A stretch of 64,000 nt of DNA from Ramlibacter aurantiacus (GCF_016722895.1 NZ_JAEQNA010000006.1:124001-188000), one strand, 5' to 3'. Positions 1 through 8,290 are shown, counted from the first letter of the stretch. A program made the numbers and translations. Notes: a model not told the origin generated them from the letters alone.

Positions 1-231
1 GGTGACGACGGCGCCGCGGTTGGGCCGGATGGTCACCAGCCCTTCGGCGTCGAGCTGTCGCAAGGCCTCGCGCGCGGGCATGCGGCTGATGCCCAGTTCA
101 TCGCCGATGTCGGCGGGGTTGATGCGCTCGCCGCCCGCGAACTCGCCGGACAGGATCTTGTTGCGGATGTGGCCGTAGGCCTGCCAGTAGGCCTGCGTCG
201 CGGTGGAGGGGTCCGTGGAATGGGATGGCAT
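1..231 (-). CDS. GntR-family transcriptional regulator, N-terminal part (cut by window edge)
   Basis: The first 77 residues are visible; the rest lies beyond base 1. The sequence shows the winged helix of GntR regulators: a helix with GHIRNKILSGEF, the recognition region DELGISRMPAREALRQL and the wing ending LVTIRPNRGAVV. This is typical of the FadR/VanR branch, whose C-terminal FCD domain would bind an organic acid. It lies on the same strand as, and just downstream of, the ring-hydroxylating dioxygenase genes, so it may control them or the divergent ABC operon. That target is inferred. The ATG at 231 gives a normal start directly before the HTH. Confidence 0.88.
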   Translation of the reverse strand, partial: MPSHSTDPSTATQAYWQAYGHIRNKILSGEFAGGERINPADIGDELGISRMPAREALRQLDAEGLVTIRPNRGAVVT

Positions 232-246
232 GGGGTGGGGGGCGCT

Positions 247-720
247 TCAGATCGGCGTGGAGAGCAAGGTGCGGATGGCCGCAGTGTCGGTGATGACCAG
301 CCTGCGCTTGAACTTCGGGGCACCGCCCGTGAACACCACGGTGTCCTGGTACACGCCGACGCTGAAGACGAAGCTCTGTCCTTCCTGGCTGGTCTGGAAC
401 AGGGCGTAGCTCGTCTCCACCTGCCATTCGTCGCCGGCCTGTGCCGTCACGCGCGGTTCGCTGATCACGTGGCGGTCGGTGTGGATGTTGTAGATGTTGG
501 CCTGGCGCAGCGATGCCACGCGGTCGCGGATCATGGCCTTGTTGTCGCACGTGAGCAGCGACAGCGGCAGCCCGCGCACGTGGTTCTCGCGGGCGACGAT
601 GCGGTAGACGGCGTCTTCGGTGAAGCAGTCGCTCCACCTTTCCAGCTGGCCGTCGTCCAGGTGGGCGCAGCAGTCGGCGAGCAGGCGCCGCACCTGCTCC
701 ATGAGCTGGGTCTCGGTCAT
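247..720 (-). CDS. Aromatic-ring-hydroxylating dioxygenase, beta (small) subunit
   Basis: This 157-residue protein matches the small subunit of Rieske ring-hydroxylating dioxygenases in length and pattern. It has an N-terminal helix region and then the cone-shaped NTF2-like fold with DDGQLERWSDCFTEDAVYRI and a basic C-terminus. In these enzymes the beta subunit is structural and pairs with the catalytic alpha subunit in an alpha3beta3 complex in the cytoplasm. Its ATG overlaps the stop of the alpha gene (ATGA, 717-720), so the two are translationally coupled. The substrate cannot be read from the sequence. Confidence 0.88.
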   Translation of the reverse strand: MTETQLMEQVRRLLADCCAHLDDGQLERWSDCFTEDAVYRIVARENHVRGLPLSLLTCDNKAMIRDRVASLRQANIYNIHTDRHVISEPRVTAQAGDEWQVETSYALFQTSQEGQSFVFSVGVYQDTVVFTGGAPKFKRRLVITDTAAIRTLLSTPI

Positions 721-1973
721 GGCCGCTCCTGCGGGGTCGAAGGCGTGGACATGAGTTCGCGCCAGGCCATCCAGAAGCCGCGCATCGGCACCTCGGTCAC
801 CAGCGTGTCCTGGTCTGCCGGCTCGCCGCGGCCGCCGATCTCGACGAAGGAATACGCGTCCTGCTCGCGCACCAGCGCCTTATGTACCAGCTCGATCGCT
901 TCGCCGTCTTCCATGGAGATGTAGCCGCCGGGTCCCGCCAGGTTGGCCTGCTGCAGGCGGTGCTCGGTCATGGACTCGTCGTCGTCGGGGTAGCCGTAGT
1001 AGGTCCAGTAGATCTCGAACTCGGATTCGCTGCGCGTGCGGATCTGCCGGGTGGCCAGGCTGTTGCCGATCTGGTGGAACACCACGTTGGGAAAGATCGA
1101 CATGATCGACAGGCTCATGGGGTCGGGGAATTCGGGCCGGTAATGCAGCATGGCTGCGTTCTCCAGCTTGATCTGGCCGTCACCGCGGCTGGTCTGCTGG
1201 TAATCGTCCTTGCCCAGCGTGGCCGTGCTCTCGGCGGTGAAGGAGATGTTGTGGCGATGCCGGCGGTCCATGCGCGCGCCGCCCCAGTTGCTCAGGCGGG
1301 CGATGCCGAAGGTGATCTGGAACATGTGCAGCAGCCCGCCGTGGTTGGGGTCGCGCAGGTTGTCCGCATACAGCTTCCAGTTGCCGTGCACCACCTGGCG
1401 CTGGTAACCCAGCACGCGAACCGGCTTGTGCAGCAGGCGTTCGAGCTGCGCGCACATCGGCTCGTCGAGGTAGTCCTCCAGCGGCTCCACGTCGGGCGAG
1501 AGGGTGCCGAAGATCGCGCCCGAATACGACTGCACCCTGAGCTTGCGCAGCGAATGCCTGGCGGTGTCGAAGTCCGGTGGCAGCCCGCCCTTGCCCTTGA
1601 CACCGCGCCTGAACGGCACGGCGATCAGGTCGCCCTGCAGGTTGTAGGTCCACTGGTGGTAGCAGCAGACATGCTCGTTGGCCTGGCCCTGCGCTTCGCG
1701 CCGCACGATGGCGCCCCGGTGGGCGCAGCGGTTCACGAAGGCATGCAGTTGGCCGTCGGCATCGCGGCTCACCACCACCGGGGTATCGCCCAGGTAGCTG
1801 GTGACATAGCTGCCGGGATCGGGCACTTCGGCTTCCAGCGCCAGGTAGTTCCAGGTGCGCCCGCGAAAGATGCGCTCCTGCTCCTGTTCGTAGATGGCGC
1901 GTTCGCGGTACGCGGCAAAGGGAATGCGCGTCATGTCGGCCGCGGGCCAACGCAGGTCTTCGAAGGTTCGCAT
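717..1973 (-). CDS. Aromatic-ring-hydroxylating dioxygenase, alpha (Rieske) subunit
   Basis: A 418-residue catalytic subunit. The Rieske [2Fe-2S] ligands are visible as C83-x-H85 and C103-x2-H106. The mononuclear iron site is in DNLRDPNHGGLLHMF, with the two histidines five residues apart. The family adds both atoms of O2 to an aromatic ring using electrons from a ferredoxin or reductase, which is not encoded nearby. I chose the ATG at 1973 (MRTFEDLRW) with GGAGG just upstream; an in-frame start at 2054 would add 27 residues unlike the family. It is followed by the beta gene with an ATGA overlap and faces the ABC operon across about 260 bases. Confidence 0.9.
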   Translation of the reverse strand: MRTFEDLRWPAADMTRIPFAAYRERAIYEQEQERIFRGRTWNYLALEAEVPDPGSYVTSYLGDTPVVVSRDADGQLHAFVNRCAHRGAIVRREAQGQANEHVCCYHQWTYNLQGDLIAVPFRRGVKGKGGLPPDFDTARHSLRKLRVQSYSGAIFGTLSPDVEPLEDYLDEPMCAQLERLLHKPVRVLGYQRQVVHGNWKLYADNLRDPNHGGLLHMFQITFGIARLSNWGGARMDRRHRHNISFTAESTATLGKDDYQQTSRGDGQIKLENAAMLHYRPEFPDPMSLSIMSIFPNVVFHQIGNSLATRQIRTRSESEFEIYWTYYGYPDDDESMTEHRLQQANLAGPGGYISMEDGEAIELVHKALVREQDAYSFVEIGGRGEPADQDTLVTEVPMRGFWMAWRELMSTPSTPQERP

Positions 1974-2171
1974 GGGCCTCCATGGATGCAGATGCTGCTG
2001 CTCTAGCTGCTCCAAGCCGCAATGGCGTGAAACTGTATCCAATATAGGCCTCACTCCTGGGGGGCGTCAACGCGAACAAGCACCAGAAACTCGGCTTCGA
2101 CGGACCGGCATGGGGGCGGCCGATGCGCCGAGTCTTCGCGTTTCCCCGAAGAAAAGGGCCAGAAAACCGCC

Positions 2172-2199
2172 TTGACATTTGTGGGTCCGCTTCTACGAT
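2172..2199 (+). promoter_or_regulatory. Sigma70-type promoter for the ABC-transporter operon
   Basis: A perfect -35 box TTGACA (2172-2177) and -10 TACGAT (2194-2199) are separated by 16 bases, ahead of the ATP-binding-protein gene. This places the transcript start near 2206 and argues against the in-frame start at 2179, supporting the ATG at 2236. The intergenic stretch 1974-2235 holds no other gene. Confidence 0.6.
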
Positions 2200-2203
2200 G
2201 AAT

Positions 2204-2218
2204 CGTATCCGCGTATCC
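2204..2218. promoter_or_regulatory. Tandem CGTATCC repeat at the transcription start, possible operator
   Basis: Two copies of CGTATCC (2204-2210 and 2212-2218) lie immediately after the -10 box, over the expected transcription start. A related GTATCC sits at 2036-2041 near the divergent dioxygenase gene. A repressor bound here, such as the GntR protein at the left edge, would block the promoter. The pairing is inference. Confidence 0.35.
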
Positions 2219-2235
2219 ACTTTTGCAGGGGACGT

Positions 2236-3141
2236 ATGCGACGCGAGCTCGAGGCAAGCAGGATCCCGGCACAGGCGGCCGGGGCCGGCGTTGACGAGGT
2301 GCCCCTGGCGCCCCTCGGCGCCGCACGCGCGCACCTGCACCCGCGCGTTCCCCACGTCAGCCTGGAAGGCGTGAGCCGCGTCTTCGGCACCGAAGGCAGT
2401 GCCGGCGCCGTCGTGGCGGTGGACGACGTGCACATCGACGCCTACCCGGGCGAGTTCCTCACCATCGTCGGCCCCAGCGGCTGCGGCAAGAGCACCGTGC
2501 TGAACCTGCTCGCCGGGCTGGACCAGCCCACCCGCGGGCGCATCCGCATCCACGGCGAAGAGGCGGGCGAGCGCCGCGGCCGCTTCGGCTACATGTTCCA
2601 GAAAGACCTGCTGCTGCCCTGGCGCACCATCGTCGAGAACGTGGCCCTCGGGCTGGAGGTGCATGGCGTGTCGGGGTCCGCCGCACGCGCAAAGGCGCTC
2701 GCGCTGCTGCAACGCTTCGAGCTCGCGGCCTTCGCCGACAAGTACCCCTCGCAGCTGTCCGGGGGCATGCGCCAGCGGGTGGCGCTGATGCGCACCCTGG
2801 TGCTCGACACCGATTGCCTGCTGCTCGACGAACCCTTCGGCGCGCTCGATGCGCTCACGCGCTCGGTCATGCAGGCCTGGCTGCTGGGCATCTGGGAGAA
2901 GGAGCACCGCACCGTGGTGTTCATCACCCACGACATCGAGGAGGCCGTGTTCCTGTCCGATCGCGTGCTCACGATGTCGGCCCGGCCTGGCCGCATCAAG
3001 GGCGAGTTCACCATCGACCTGCCGCGCCCGCGACACCGCGAGATGCTCACGTCCGACGCCTTCGTGCGGCTGAAGAAGGACATCCTCGAGCAGATCTACG
3101 ACGACAGCCTGCGTGCCGAGCAGATGGCCGACCGCCCTTAG
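2236..3141 (+). CDS. ABC transporter ATP-binding protein (NitT/TauT type)
   Basis: The 301-residue ATPase of an importer. Visible in order are Walker A GPSGCGKST, the Q-loop (MFQKDLLLPW), the signature LSGGMRQR, Walker B LLLDEPFGALD and the switch histidine in FITHD. The Q-loop sequence and the C-terminal IDLPRPRHRE are typical of the nitrate/sulfonate/taurine family. The first about 40 residues are a longer leader than usual. The start at 2236 has GGGGA upstream and lies downstream of the promoter. It is the first gene of an operon with a binding protein, RidA-like protein, permease and two hydrolases, so the cargo is probably an organic nitrogen or aromatic compound. Confidence 0.92.
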   Translation: MRRELEASRIPAQAAGAGVDEVPLAPLGAARAHLHPRVPHVSLEGVSRVFGTEGSAGAVVAVDDVHIDAYPGEFLTIVGPSGCGKSTVLNLLAGLDQPTRGRIRIHGEEAGERRGRFGYMFQKDLLLPWRTIVENVALGLEVHGVSGSAARAKALALLQRFELAAFADKYPSQLSGGMRQRVALMRTLVLDTDCLLLDEPFGALDALTRSVMQAWLLGIWEKEHRTVVFITHDIEEAVFLSDRVLTMSARPGRIKGEFTIDLPRPRHREMLTSDAFVRLKKDILEQIYDDSLRAEQMADRP

Positions 3142-3183
3142 TTCACCCCCCCCGCGCCCTCTTTTCCTGAAGGAGCCTGCCCC

Positions 3184-4200
3184 ATGAAAGTCCCAGCCCT
3201 ACCGAAGTTGGCGCTCGTCGCCCTTGCGATGGCCGCCGCCCCCTTGTCGGCGCAGACGCAGGCGGCCTCCGCCTGCGACCGTCCGCCGGAGGCCAAGGAG
3301 ATCAGCGTCATGGCCGACTGGCTGCCCTGGGCCTCGCAGGGGCCGATCGTGGCGGCGCAGCTCAAGGGCTTCTACAAGGATGAGGGCATCACGGTGAACC
3401 TGATGTCGCCGGCCAACCCCGCCGATCCCATCCGCCTGGTCGCCGCGGAGCGCGTGACCTTCAGCCTCACCTACGTGCCCGAAGTGATGATGGCGCGCGA
3501 GCAGGGCATTCCGATCGTGTCGGTCGGCACCACCATGCGCGTGCTGTCCTCGGGCCTGTTCTTCAAGGGCGAAAAGCCCATCAAGTCGGCGGCCGACCTC
3601 AAGGGCATGACGCTGGGCGTCGGGCCCAAGCAGGACGCTCAGGCGTTCCTGAGCACCGTGCTCGAGGCCGGCGGCCTGACCCGCAACGACGTGAAGATCG
3701 TCGACCCCGGCTTCGCCCACAAGGAAATGATCCTGACCGACCGCATCGACGCGGCGCATGGCCTGACCTACGGCGAGGGCATGGTCGCCAACGACCAGAT
3801 GATCGCGCAGGGCAACAAGGGCGCCGGCTGGCTGATGTACACCGACTTCGGCGTGCCCAAGATGTACTACCAGCTCCTGGTGGGCAACGAGAACTGGATC
3901 GAGAAGAACGCCGCCACCACCTGCCGCTTCCTGCGCGCCACGCGCAAGGGCGTGGAGGAATGGCGCACCAACCCCCAGGAAGCGATCTCGTGGATTGCCG
4001 CCAAGAACACGCAGTTCACCAAGCCGCAGCACGAGAAGATGCACCAGATGACGGCCACGCACTGGACGGGCCCGAGCGGCGAGGTGTTCCGCCAGGACGA
4101 GAAGGTCTGGGCCGAGGCGCGCGACTGGGCGCTCAAGCGCCAGATCATCAAGAAGACGGTGCCGGCCACCACCTACTTCACCAACCGCTTCGTGAACTGA
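3184..4200 (+). CDS. ABC transporter periplasmic substrate-binding protein (NMT1/THI5-like)
   Basis: A 338-residue exported binding protein. It has a signal peptide (about residues 1-27, ending SAQTQA), then the NMT1-type core: ISVMADWLPWASQGPI, the lobe sequence GFYKDEGITVNLM and DLKGMTLGVGPK, typical of thiamine-precursor, nitrate and sulfonate binding proteins. It captures the ligand in the periplasm for the permease at 4702. AAGGAG lies upstream of the ATG. The ligand is unknown; riboflavin, pyrimidine and phthalate importers share this fold. A GC-rich hairpin follows the gene. Confidence 0.9.
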   Translation: MKVPALPKLALVALAMAAAPLSAQTQAASACDRPPEAKEISVMADWLPWASQGPIVAAQLKGFYKDEGITVNLMSPANPADPIRLVAAERVTFSLTYVPEVMMAREQGIPIVSVGTTMRVLSSGLFFKGEKPIKSAADLKGMTLGVGPKQDAQAFLSTVLEAGGLTRNDVKIVDPGFAHKEMILTDRIDAAHGLTYGEGMVANDQMIAQGNKGAGWLMYTDFGVPKMYYQLLVGNENWIEKNAATTCRFLRATRKGVEEWRTNPQEAISWIAAKNTQFTKPQHEKMHQMTATHWTGPSGEVFRQDEKVWAEARDWALKRQIIKKTVPATTYFTNRFVN

Positions 4201-4213
4201 AACCCATCGGGCG

Positions 4214-4251
4214 CGACGGCAGCCGGGGTGCCCGCCACCGGCTGCGCCGTC
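4214..4251 (+). other. GC-rich stem-loop between binding protein and the rest of the operon
   Basis: GCAGCCGG pairs with CCGGCTGC around an 11-base loop; GACG and CGTC add four more pairs beyond a two-base bulge. No T-tract follows, so it is not a classical terminator. Hairpins at this place in importer operons often stabilise the upstream binding-protein message or attenuate downstream expression. That role is inferred. Confidence 0.4.
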
Positions 4252-4276
4252 CGCCGCGATCCACCAGGACCCACCG

Positions 4277-4687
4277 ATGCCGATGACCGCCTCCAACCCG
4301 CAACGCCAGGAATACTCCGCCCCGGGCGTGAACCCGCCCATCAGCCACTACTGCGACGCCGTGCGTTTCGGCGACCTGCTGTTCGTCTCCGGCATGGCGC
4401 CGCTGGACGAGGAAGGCCGCGTGGTAGGGGGTGACGACGTGGCCGCCCAGACCCGACAGGTCTTCGAGAACATGCGCAAGGCGCTGGCCGCCGCGGGCGC
4501 ATCCTTCGCCGACATCCTGAAGGTCACCGTGTACCTCACCGACGTGAACGACCGCCAGTTGATCAACCCGGTGCGGCAGGAGTACTTCGGCGAGCACCGC
4601 CCCGCCAGCACCCTGTTCGCGGTGCACCAGCTTGCGGTGCCCGGCATGAAGGTGGAGATCGAGGCCGTCGCCGGCATCCCCCGCTGA
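4277..4687 (+). CDS. RidA/YjgF/YER057c-family protein
   Basis: A 136-residue trimeric Rid-fold protein. The family pattern is clear: FGDLLFVSGMAPLD, AAQTRQVFENMRKALAAAG, DILKVTVYLTDV and a C-terminal KVEIEAVA. RidA enzymes hydrolyse reactive enamines and imines. The arginine normally found in the PARS motif seems to be serine here (RPASTLF), as in the non-RidA subgroups that often sit in amine and aromatic catabolic operons. It lies between the binding protein and permease genes, suggesting that the imported compound is processed through an enamine or imine, or that the protein catalyses an amide or tautomer step. Confidence 0.85.
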   Translation: MPMTASNPQRQEYSAPGVNPPISHYCDAVRFGDLLFVSGMAPLDEEGRVVGGDDVAAQTRQVFENMRKALAAAGASFADILKVTVYLTDVNDRQLINPVRQEYFGEHRPASTLFAVHQLAVPGMKVEIEAVAGIPR

Positions 4688-4701
4688 CCCGCTCCCGAGC
4701 C

Positions 4702-5478
4702 ATGCGAATGAACCACCGGCTGCGCCAGGCGCTTCCCAGCGTCGTGACCATCCTCGGGCTGATCGCGCTGTGGGAGCTGTTCGTCATCATCACCAGGCAG
4801 CCGGCCTACATCGTGCCGGCCTTCCACGACATCGTGGGGGCGATCTGGCAGCGCACCGACGTGCTGCTGCCCGCGTCGTGGGTCACGCTGCAGGAGATGC
4901 TGGTCGGCTTCGCCTTCGGCGCAAGCGTGGGCTTGTGGGCCGGCACCGCCATCCATTTCTCGCAGCTGCTTCGCAGCGGCCTGCTGCCCATCGTGATCGG
5001 CTCGCAGGCCATCCCGGTGATCGCCATCGCCCCCATCCTGATCATCTGGTTCGGCTTCGGCATGACGCCCAAGGTGATCGTGGTGGCGCTGATCACCTTC
5101 TTCCCGGTCGCGGTCAACACCGTCGCGGGGCTGGCCTCGGTGGATCGCGAGACCGTGCAGCTCATGGACGCGTTCGGCGCCTCGCGCAGGCAGATCTACA
5201 CCAAGGTGTACGTACCGGCTTCGATGCCCTTCGTGTTCGCGGGGCTGAAGAACGCCGCATCGATCAGCGCCATCGGCGCCATCGTGGGCGAATGGGTCGG
5301 CGCCCATGAAGGGCTCGGGCCACTGATGATCTCGGCCATCGCCGGCTTCCAGACCACGCTGGTGTTCGCGGCCATCTTCTACCTGGCTTTCATGGCCATG
5401 TCGATGTTCCTGCTGGTGAGCCTGGCCGAACGGCTGGTGATGCCCTGGTATTTCGTTTCCAAGGTGGCTCCACGATGA
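4702..5478 (+). CDS. ABC transporter permease (NitT/TauT type)
   Basis: A 258-residue inner-membrane permease with about six hydrophobic segments. The cytoplasmic coupling loop is seen at VDRETVQLMDAFGASRRQIY, the EAA-type motif that docks onto the ATPase. The N-terminal helix begins VVTILGLIALWELFVII. It forms the pore of the importer with the ATPase at 2236 and the binding protein at 3184. Its stop overlaps the start of the amidohydrolase gene (ATGA, 5475-5478), which ties transport to hydrolysis of the imported compound. Confidence 0.9.
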   Translation: MRMNHRLRQALPSVVTILGLIALWELFVIITRQPAYIVPAFHDIVGAIWQRTDVLLPASWVTLQEMLVGFAFGASVGLWAGTAIHFSQLLRSGLLPIVIGSQAIPVIAIAPILIIWFGFGMTPKVIVVALITFFPVAVNTVAGLASVDRETVQLMDAFGASRRQIYTKVYVPASMPFVFAGLKNAASISAIGAIVGEWVGAHEGLGPLMISAIAGFQTTLVFAAIFYLAFMAMSMFLLVSLAERLVMPWYFVSKVAPR

Positions 5479-6842
5479 CAAACACCACAGGCGACACCAC
5501 GGTCCTGCGCGGACAGGTGCTGGACGGCACGCTCGGCAGCCCGATTGCCGACGGCGCGGTCGTCGTGAGCGGCGAGCGCATCGCCTGGGTGGGTGATGCC
5601 GCCCGCCTGCCCGACGCCTATCGCTCACCCGGCATTCGTGTGCTGGGTGGCCCCGGGCACACGGTGATGCCGGGCCTGATCGACGGGCACATCCACATCT
5701 CGTTCGGCGAGGCGCGCTCCGAAGAGGAACTGGCGCTCTACACCCCGGTGGAATATCGGGCCATTCGCGCCGTGTGGAACGCCCGCAAGGTGCTGCGCGC
5801 CGGCGTCACCAGCGCCTTCGACGCCGCCACCACCTACAACGTGGCGGCCAGCGTGCGCGACGCCATCGAAGCCGGCATGTTCGAGGGTCCCCGGCTTGCG
5901 GTCGCGGGGCGGCAGCTGACCACGCACCAGGGGCTGGAGGATTCGTTCCCCAGCTCGATGCAGTTCCCGCCCGGCCAGGCGGGCGTGTTGGTGCGAAGCC
6001 GCGACGAAATCGTCGAGGCGATCCGCCTGCAGGTGAAGGACGGCGTGGACGTGATCAAGGTCTCGGGCTCCAGCGATTCCGCCATCACCGACGAGCCGCT
6101 GGACAGCGCGGCCTTCACGGCCGAGGAGTTCCAGCTGATCGCGCAGGAAACCCACCGGCTGCAGCGCAAGTGCACCGTGCATGCGCGCTCTCGCGAATCG
6201 GTGCTGCATGCGGCCCGCGCCGGCTTCGACTGGATCATGCATGCCTCGTACATCGACGACGAAGGCATCGAGCTGTGCCTGAAGAACAGGATCGGCATCA
6301 CGCCCACGCTGACCCTGTTGGCCAACATCGTCGACTCGGCGGGCGAATCCGCTGGCGCGTCCATCATCGATGTGTTCAAGGCCGAGATGGACGCGGCCGC
6401 CGAAAACCTCGGCCGCGCGTACCGGGCTGGCGTGCCCCTGGTCTGCGGGTCCGAAAGCGGCTGGTCGCTCGTGCCGTACGGGCAGTGGCATGCCAAGGAA
6501 CTGGAGATCTTCGTCAAGCTGCTGGGCCTCACGCCGCTGCAGGCCATCCACGCGGCCACCGACGCTGCCAGCCGCTGCCTGCCCCGCTGGAGCGGGCGCA
6601 TCGGCCGGCTGCAGGAGAACTATCTTGCCGACGTGCTGCTGGTGAGCGGCGATCCCCTGCAGGACATCCGCACCCTGCAGGATCCGCAGCGCATCGCCAC
6701 CGTGATGAAGGGCGGGCGCATCGTCGACACCACCACGCCGATCCCGCCGCGTCGCGTGTGGCCGTACGAGAAGCACAGGACCTTCCTGCCCGGAACCTTC
6801 CACTACAACCGGGAAACCCGCTCAGGCGAGGTGAAGCCGTGA
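5475..6842 (+). CDS. Metal-dependent amidohydrolase (imidazolonepropionase/prolidase-like)
   Basis: A 455-residue TIM-barrel hydrolase of the amidohydrolase superfamily, cytoplasmic (no signal peptide). The metal ligands visible are H-x-H in LIDGHIHISFG, the bridging lysine in DVIKVSGSS and histidines in CTVHARSRES and WIMHASYID. The usual last ligand, aspartate in a GTDSG-like motif, appears as glutamate here (VCGSESGW). Relatives act on cyclic amides, Xaa-Pro dipeptides or organophosphates. It is translationally coupled to the permease and to the following hydrolase, so it probably acts on the imported ligand. The exact reaction is unknown. Confidence 0.85.
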   Translation: MTNTTGDTTVLRGQVLDGTLGSPIADGAVVVSGERIAWVGDAARLPDAYRSPGIRVLGGPGHTVMPGLIDGHIHISFGEARSEEELALYTPVEYRAIRAVWNARKVLRAGVTSAFDAATTYNVAASVRDAIEAGMFEGPRLAVAGRQLTTHQGLEDSFPSSMQFPPGQAGVLVRSRDEIVEAIRLQVKDGVDVIKVSGSSDSAITDEPLDSAAFTAEEFQLIAQETHRLQRKCTVHARSRESVLHAARAGFDWIMHASYIDDEGIELCLKNRIGITPTLTLLANIVDSAGESAGASIIDVFKAEMDAAAENLGRAYRAGVPLVCGSESGWSLVPYGQWHAKELEIFVKLLGLTPLQAIHAATDAASRCLPRWSGRIGRLQENYLADVLLVSGDPLQDIRTLQDPQRIATVMKGGRIVDTTTPIPPRRVWPYEKHRTFLPGTFHYNRETRSGEVKP

Positions 6843-7669
6843 CCACCCCCTGCGTGATCCAGTACCCCATCGGCAGCGGCGCGCTGCAGACCCGTGTGCT
6901 GCAGGCCCGCGCCGACGGTCCGGTCGTGCTGTGCCTGCACGGCCTGGGTGCGCGCGCCGATCGCTGGCGCACGACCTTGCCCAGCCTGGCCGAGCACGGC
7001 TTCAATGCCTTCGCGGTCGACTTCCCGGGACATGGATTCGCCGGCAAGGGCGCCCACATCCCCGCCACCGTGCCCGCGCTCGCGGCCTTCGTGGCCGACG
7101 TCTGCCGCGCGATGGGGTGGTCCGAATTGCACCTGGTCGGCACCTCGCTGGGTGGCCACGTCGCCGCGCACGTGGCGCTCGATCACCCGCGCCTGTGCAA
7201 GTCACTGGTGCTGGTCGGCAGTCTCGGCCTGGTGCCCATCGGCGCGGCCGCCGGAGCGAACATCCGCGCCAACGTTCGCGAGACCTCGCGCGAGAAGATC
7301 GCCGCCAAGATGAACTTCGTCTTCGCGCAGCCGGGACTGGTCGACGACCAGATGCTGGAAGAGGAATACCGCATCAACAACTCGCCGGGTGCGGCCGAGA
7401 GCTTCCGGGTGCTGGGCGACTACATCGCCGATGCGGTGGACACGCACGTGGTGGGTCCGCGGCTCGCGGCGATGCGTGAGCGGCTGCCCATGCTGCTGGT
7501 GTGGGGTGCGCTCGATCGCGCGGTCCCGCTGGCGGTCGGCCGCGAGGCGCGGGCGCTGTTGCCCGGCGTCGAACTGGTCGAGATCGCGAACGCCGGGCAC
7601 GCGCCCTACGCCGAGCAACCCACGGACTTCCAGCAGGCGCTGCTGCCGTTTCTTCGGGCCCATCGCTGA
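6839..7669 (+). CDS. Alpha/beta hydrolase (meta-cleavage-product-hydrolase-like)
   Basis: A 276-residue hydrolase starting at a GTG at 6839 that overlaps the previous stop (GTGA). The frame is open far upstream, but only from here does it read as this fold. The oxyanion region is LCLHGLGARADRW, the nucleophile elbow GTSLGG, the acid WGALDRAVP and the base NAGHAPY. Similarity is to C-C hydrolases and esterases of aromatic pathways (MhpC/BphD group). As the last gene of the ABC operon it may finish degradation of the imported compound. Substrate unknown. Confidence 0.85.
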   Translation: MTTPCVIQYPIGSGALQTRVLQARADGPVVLCLHGLGARADRWRTTLPSLAEHGFNAFAVDFPGHGFAGKGAHIPATVPALAAFVADVCRAMGWSELHLVGTSLGGHVAAHVALDHPRLCKSLVLVGSLGLVPIGAAAGANIRANVRETSREKIAAKMNFVFAQPGLVDDQMLEEEYRINNSPGAAESFRVLGDYIADAVDTHVVGPRLAAMRERLPMLLVWGALDRAVPLAVGREARALLPGVELVEIANAGHAPYAEQPTDFQQALLPFLRAHR

Positions 7670-7756
7670 CGCCAGGGCCCGGCCGGCGCCTAGGCGGGCA
7701 GGCGGCTTGTTGCCCCATGCTGTCTCTTTGGGCTTCCGGCCCGATCGGATCTGCAA

Positions 7757-7957
7757 GTGAACAATCCCTGGCTAAAGAAAAACCCTTTCATGAGCATGTG
7801 GCTCACCGCTGCCAACCGGGCCGCGGGTACCGCGAGTGGGCACGCGATGAGCGCTGGACGCAGCCAGGTGGCGGCCGCCCGGGCCGAGGCCACCCGGCAG
7901 GTGCTCGAGTTCTGGACGGGCGGGCCCCGCAAGACCACGGGCAAGAAGCGGCGATAG
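7757..7957 (+). CDS. Small basic conserved protein, function unknown
   Basis: A 66-residue protein starting at GTG. It begins NNPWLKKNPFMSMWLTAANRA, continues with an alanine-rich amphipathic helix and ends FWTGGPRKTTGKKRR. I recognise this overall pattern from small proteins common in Comamonadaceae, but no function can be given. The short helix with VLEFWTG resembles helices of phasin-like or granule-associated proteins, which is a guess. It lies alone in the same direction as the ABC operon, 87 bases after it. Confidence 0.65.
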   Translation: MNNPWLKKNPFMSMWLTAANRAAGTASGHAMSAGRSQVAAARAEATRQVLEFWTGGPRKTTGKKRR

Positions 7958-8042
7958 ACCGGCAGCGCGAGCCGGGCGGCGTTCGTGCGCTCACCGAACG
8001 CGTGAGAAAGAGCGCATGCTCGGATCTTTCGAAGGAGTGGCC

Positions 8043-8261
8043 ATGAACAAGCCCACGACCGAGCCGAACGGCCACCTCGGCGACGCCCGCGAAGATCACG
8101 AAGAGCCCTGGGCCTGGGAACAGGAGGTCCGCGCGGGGCTGGAGCCCTGGCGGCATCCCTTGAACTGGCTGGGATCGGCCATCGTCATCGCCATCGCGGT
8201 GGCCATCGGCATCACGATCTGGCCCGGCTGGGACCGCGTTCTCGCGCTGTCGAGTCCTTAG
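8043..8261 (+). CDS. Small single-pass membrane protein, function unknown
   Basis: A 72-residue protein. The ATG at 8043 has AAGGAG at the right distance, favouring it over the in-frame ATG at 8016. Residues 1-40 are polar and acidic (EDHEEPWAWEQEVRAGLEP), and one membrane helix follows (about 45-66, SAIVIAIAVAIGITIWPGW). No family is recognised. It ends 30 bases from the convergent oxidoreductase gene. Confidence 0.6.
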   Translation: MNKPTTEPNGHLGDAREDHEEPWAWEQEVRAGLEPWRHPLNWLGSAIVIAIAVAIGITIWPGWDRVLALSSP

Positions 8262-8290
8262 CGCCATGGGATCGGCGCCGCCGGCTGAGG

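Noticed and set aside
1974-2054. Longer start for the Rieske alpha subunit
   Set aside because: The extra 27 residues do not match the family and the ATG at 1973 has GGAGG upstream.
2179-2235. Longer start for the ABC ATP-binding protein
   Set aside because: It would begin upstream of the -10 box of the best promoter; ATG 2236 has a ribosome site.
1180-3036. A 618-residue minus-strand open frame spanning the divergent region
   Set aside because: It covers two clear genes in other frames and the promoter between them; composition is typical of shadow frames.
5774-6838. N-terminal extension of the alpha/beta hydrolase
   Set aside because: This part overlaps the amidohydrolase gene in another frame and has no protein-like pattern; the GTG at 6839 overlapping the stop is the natural start.
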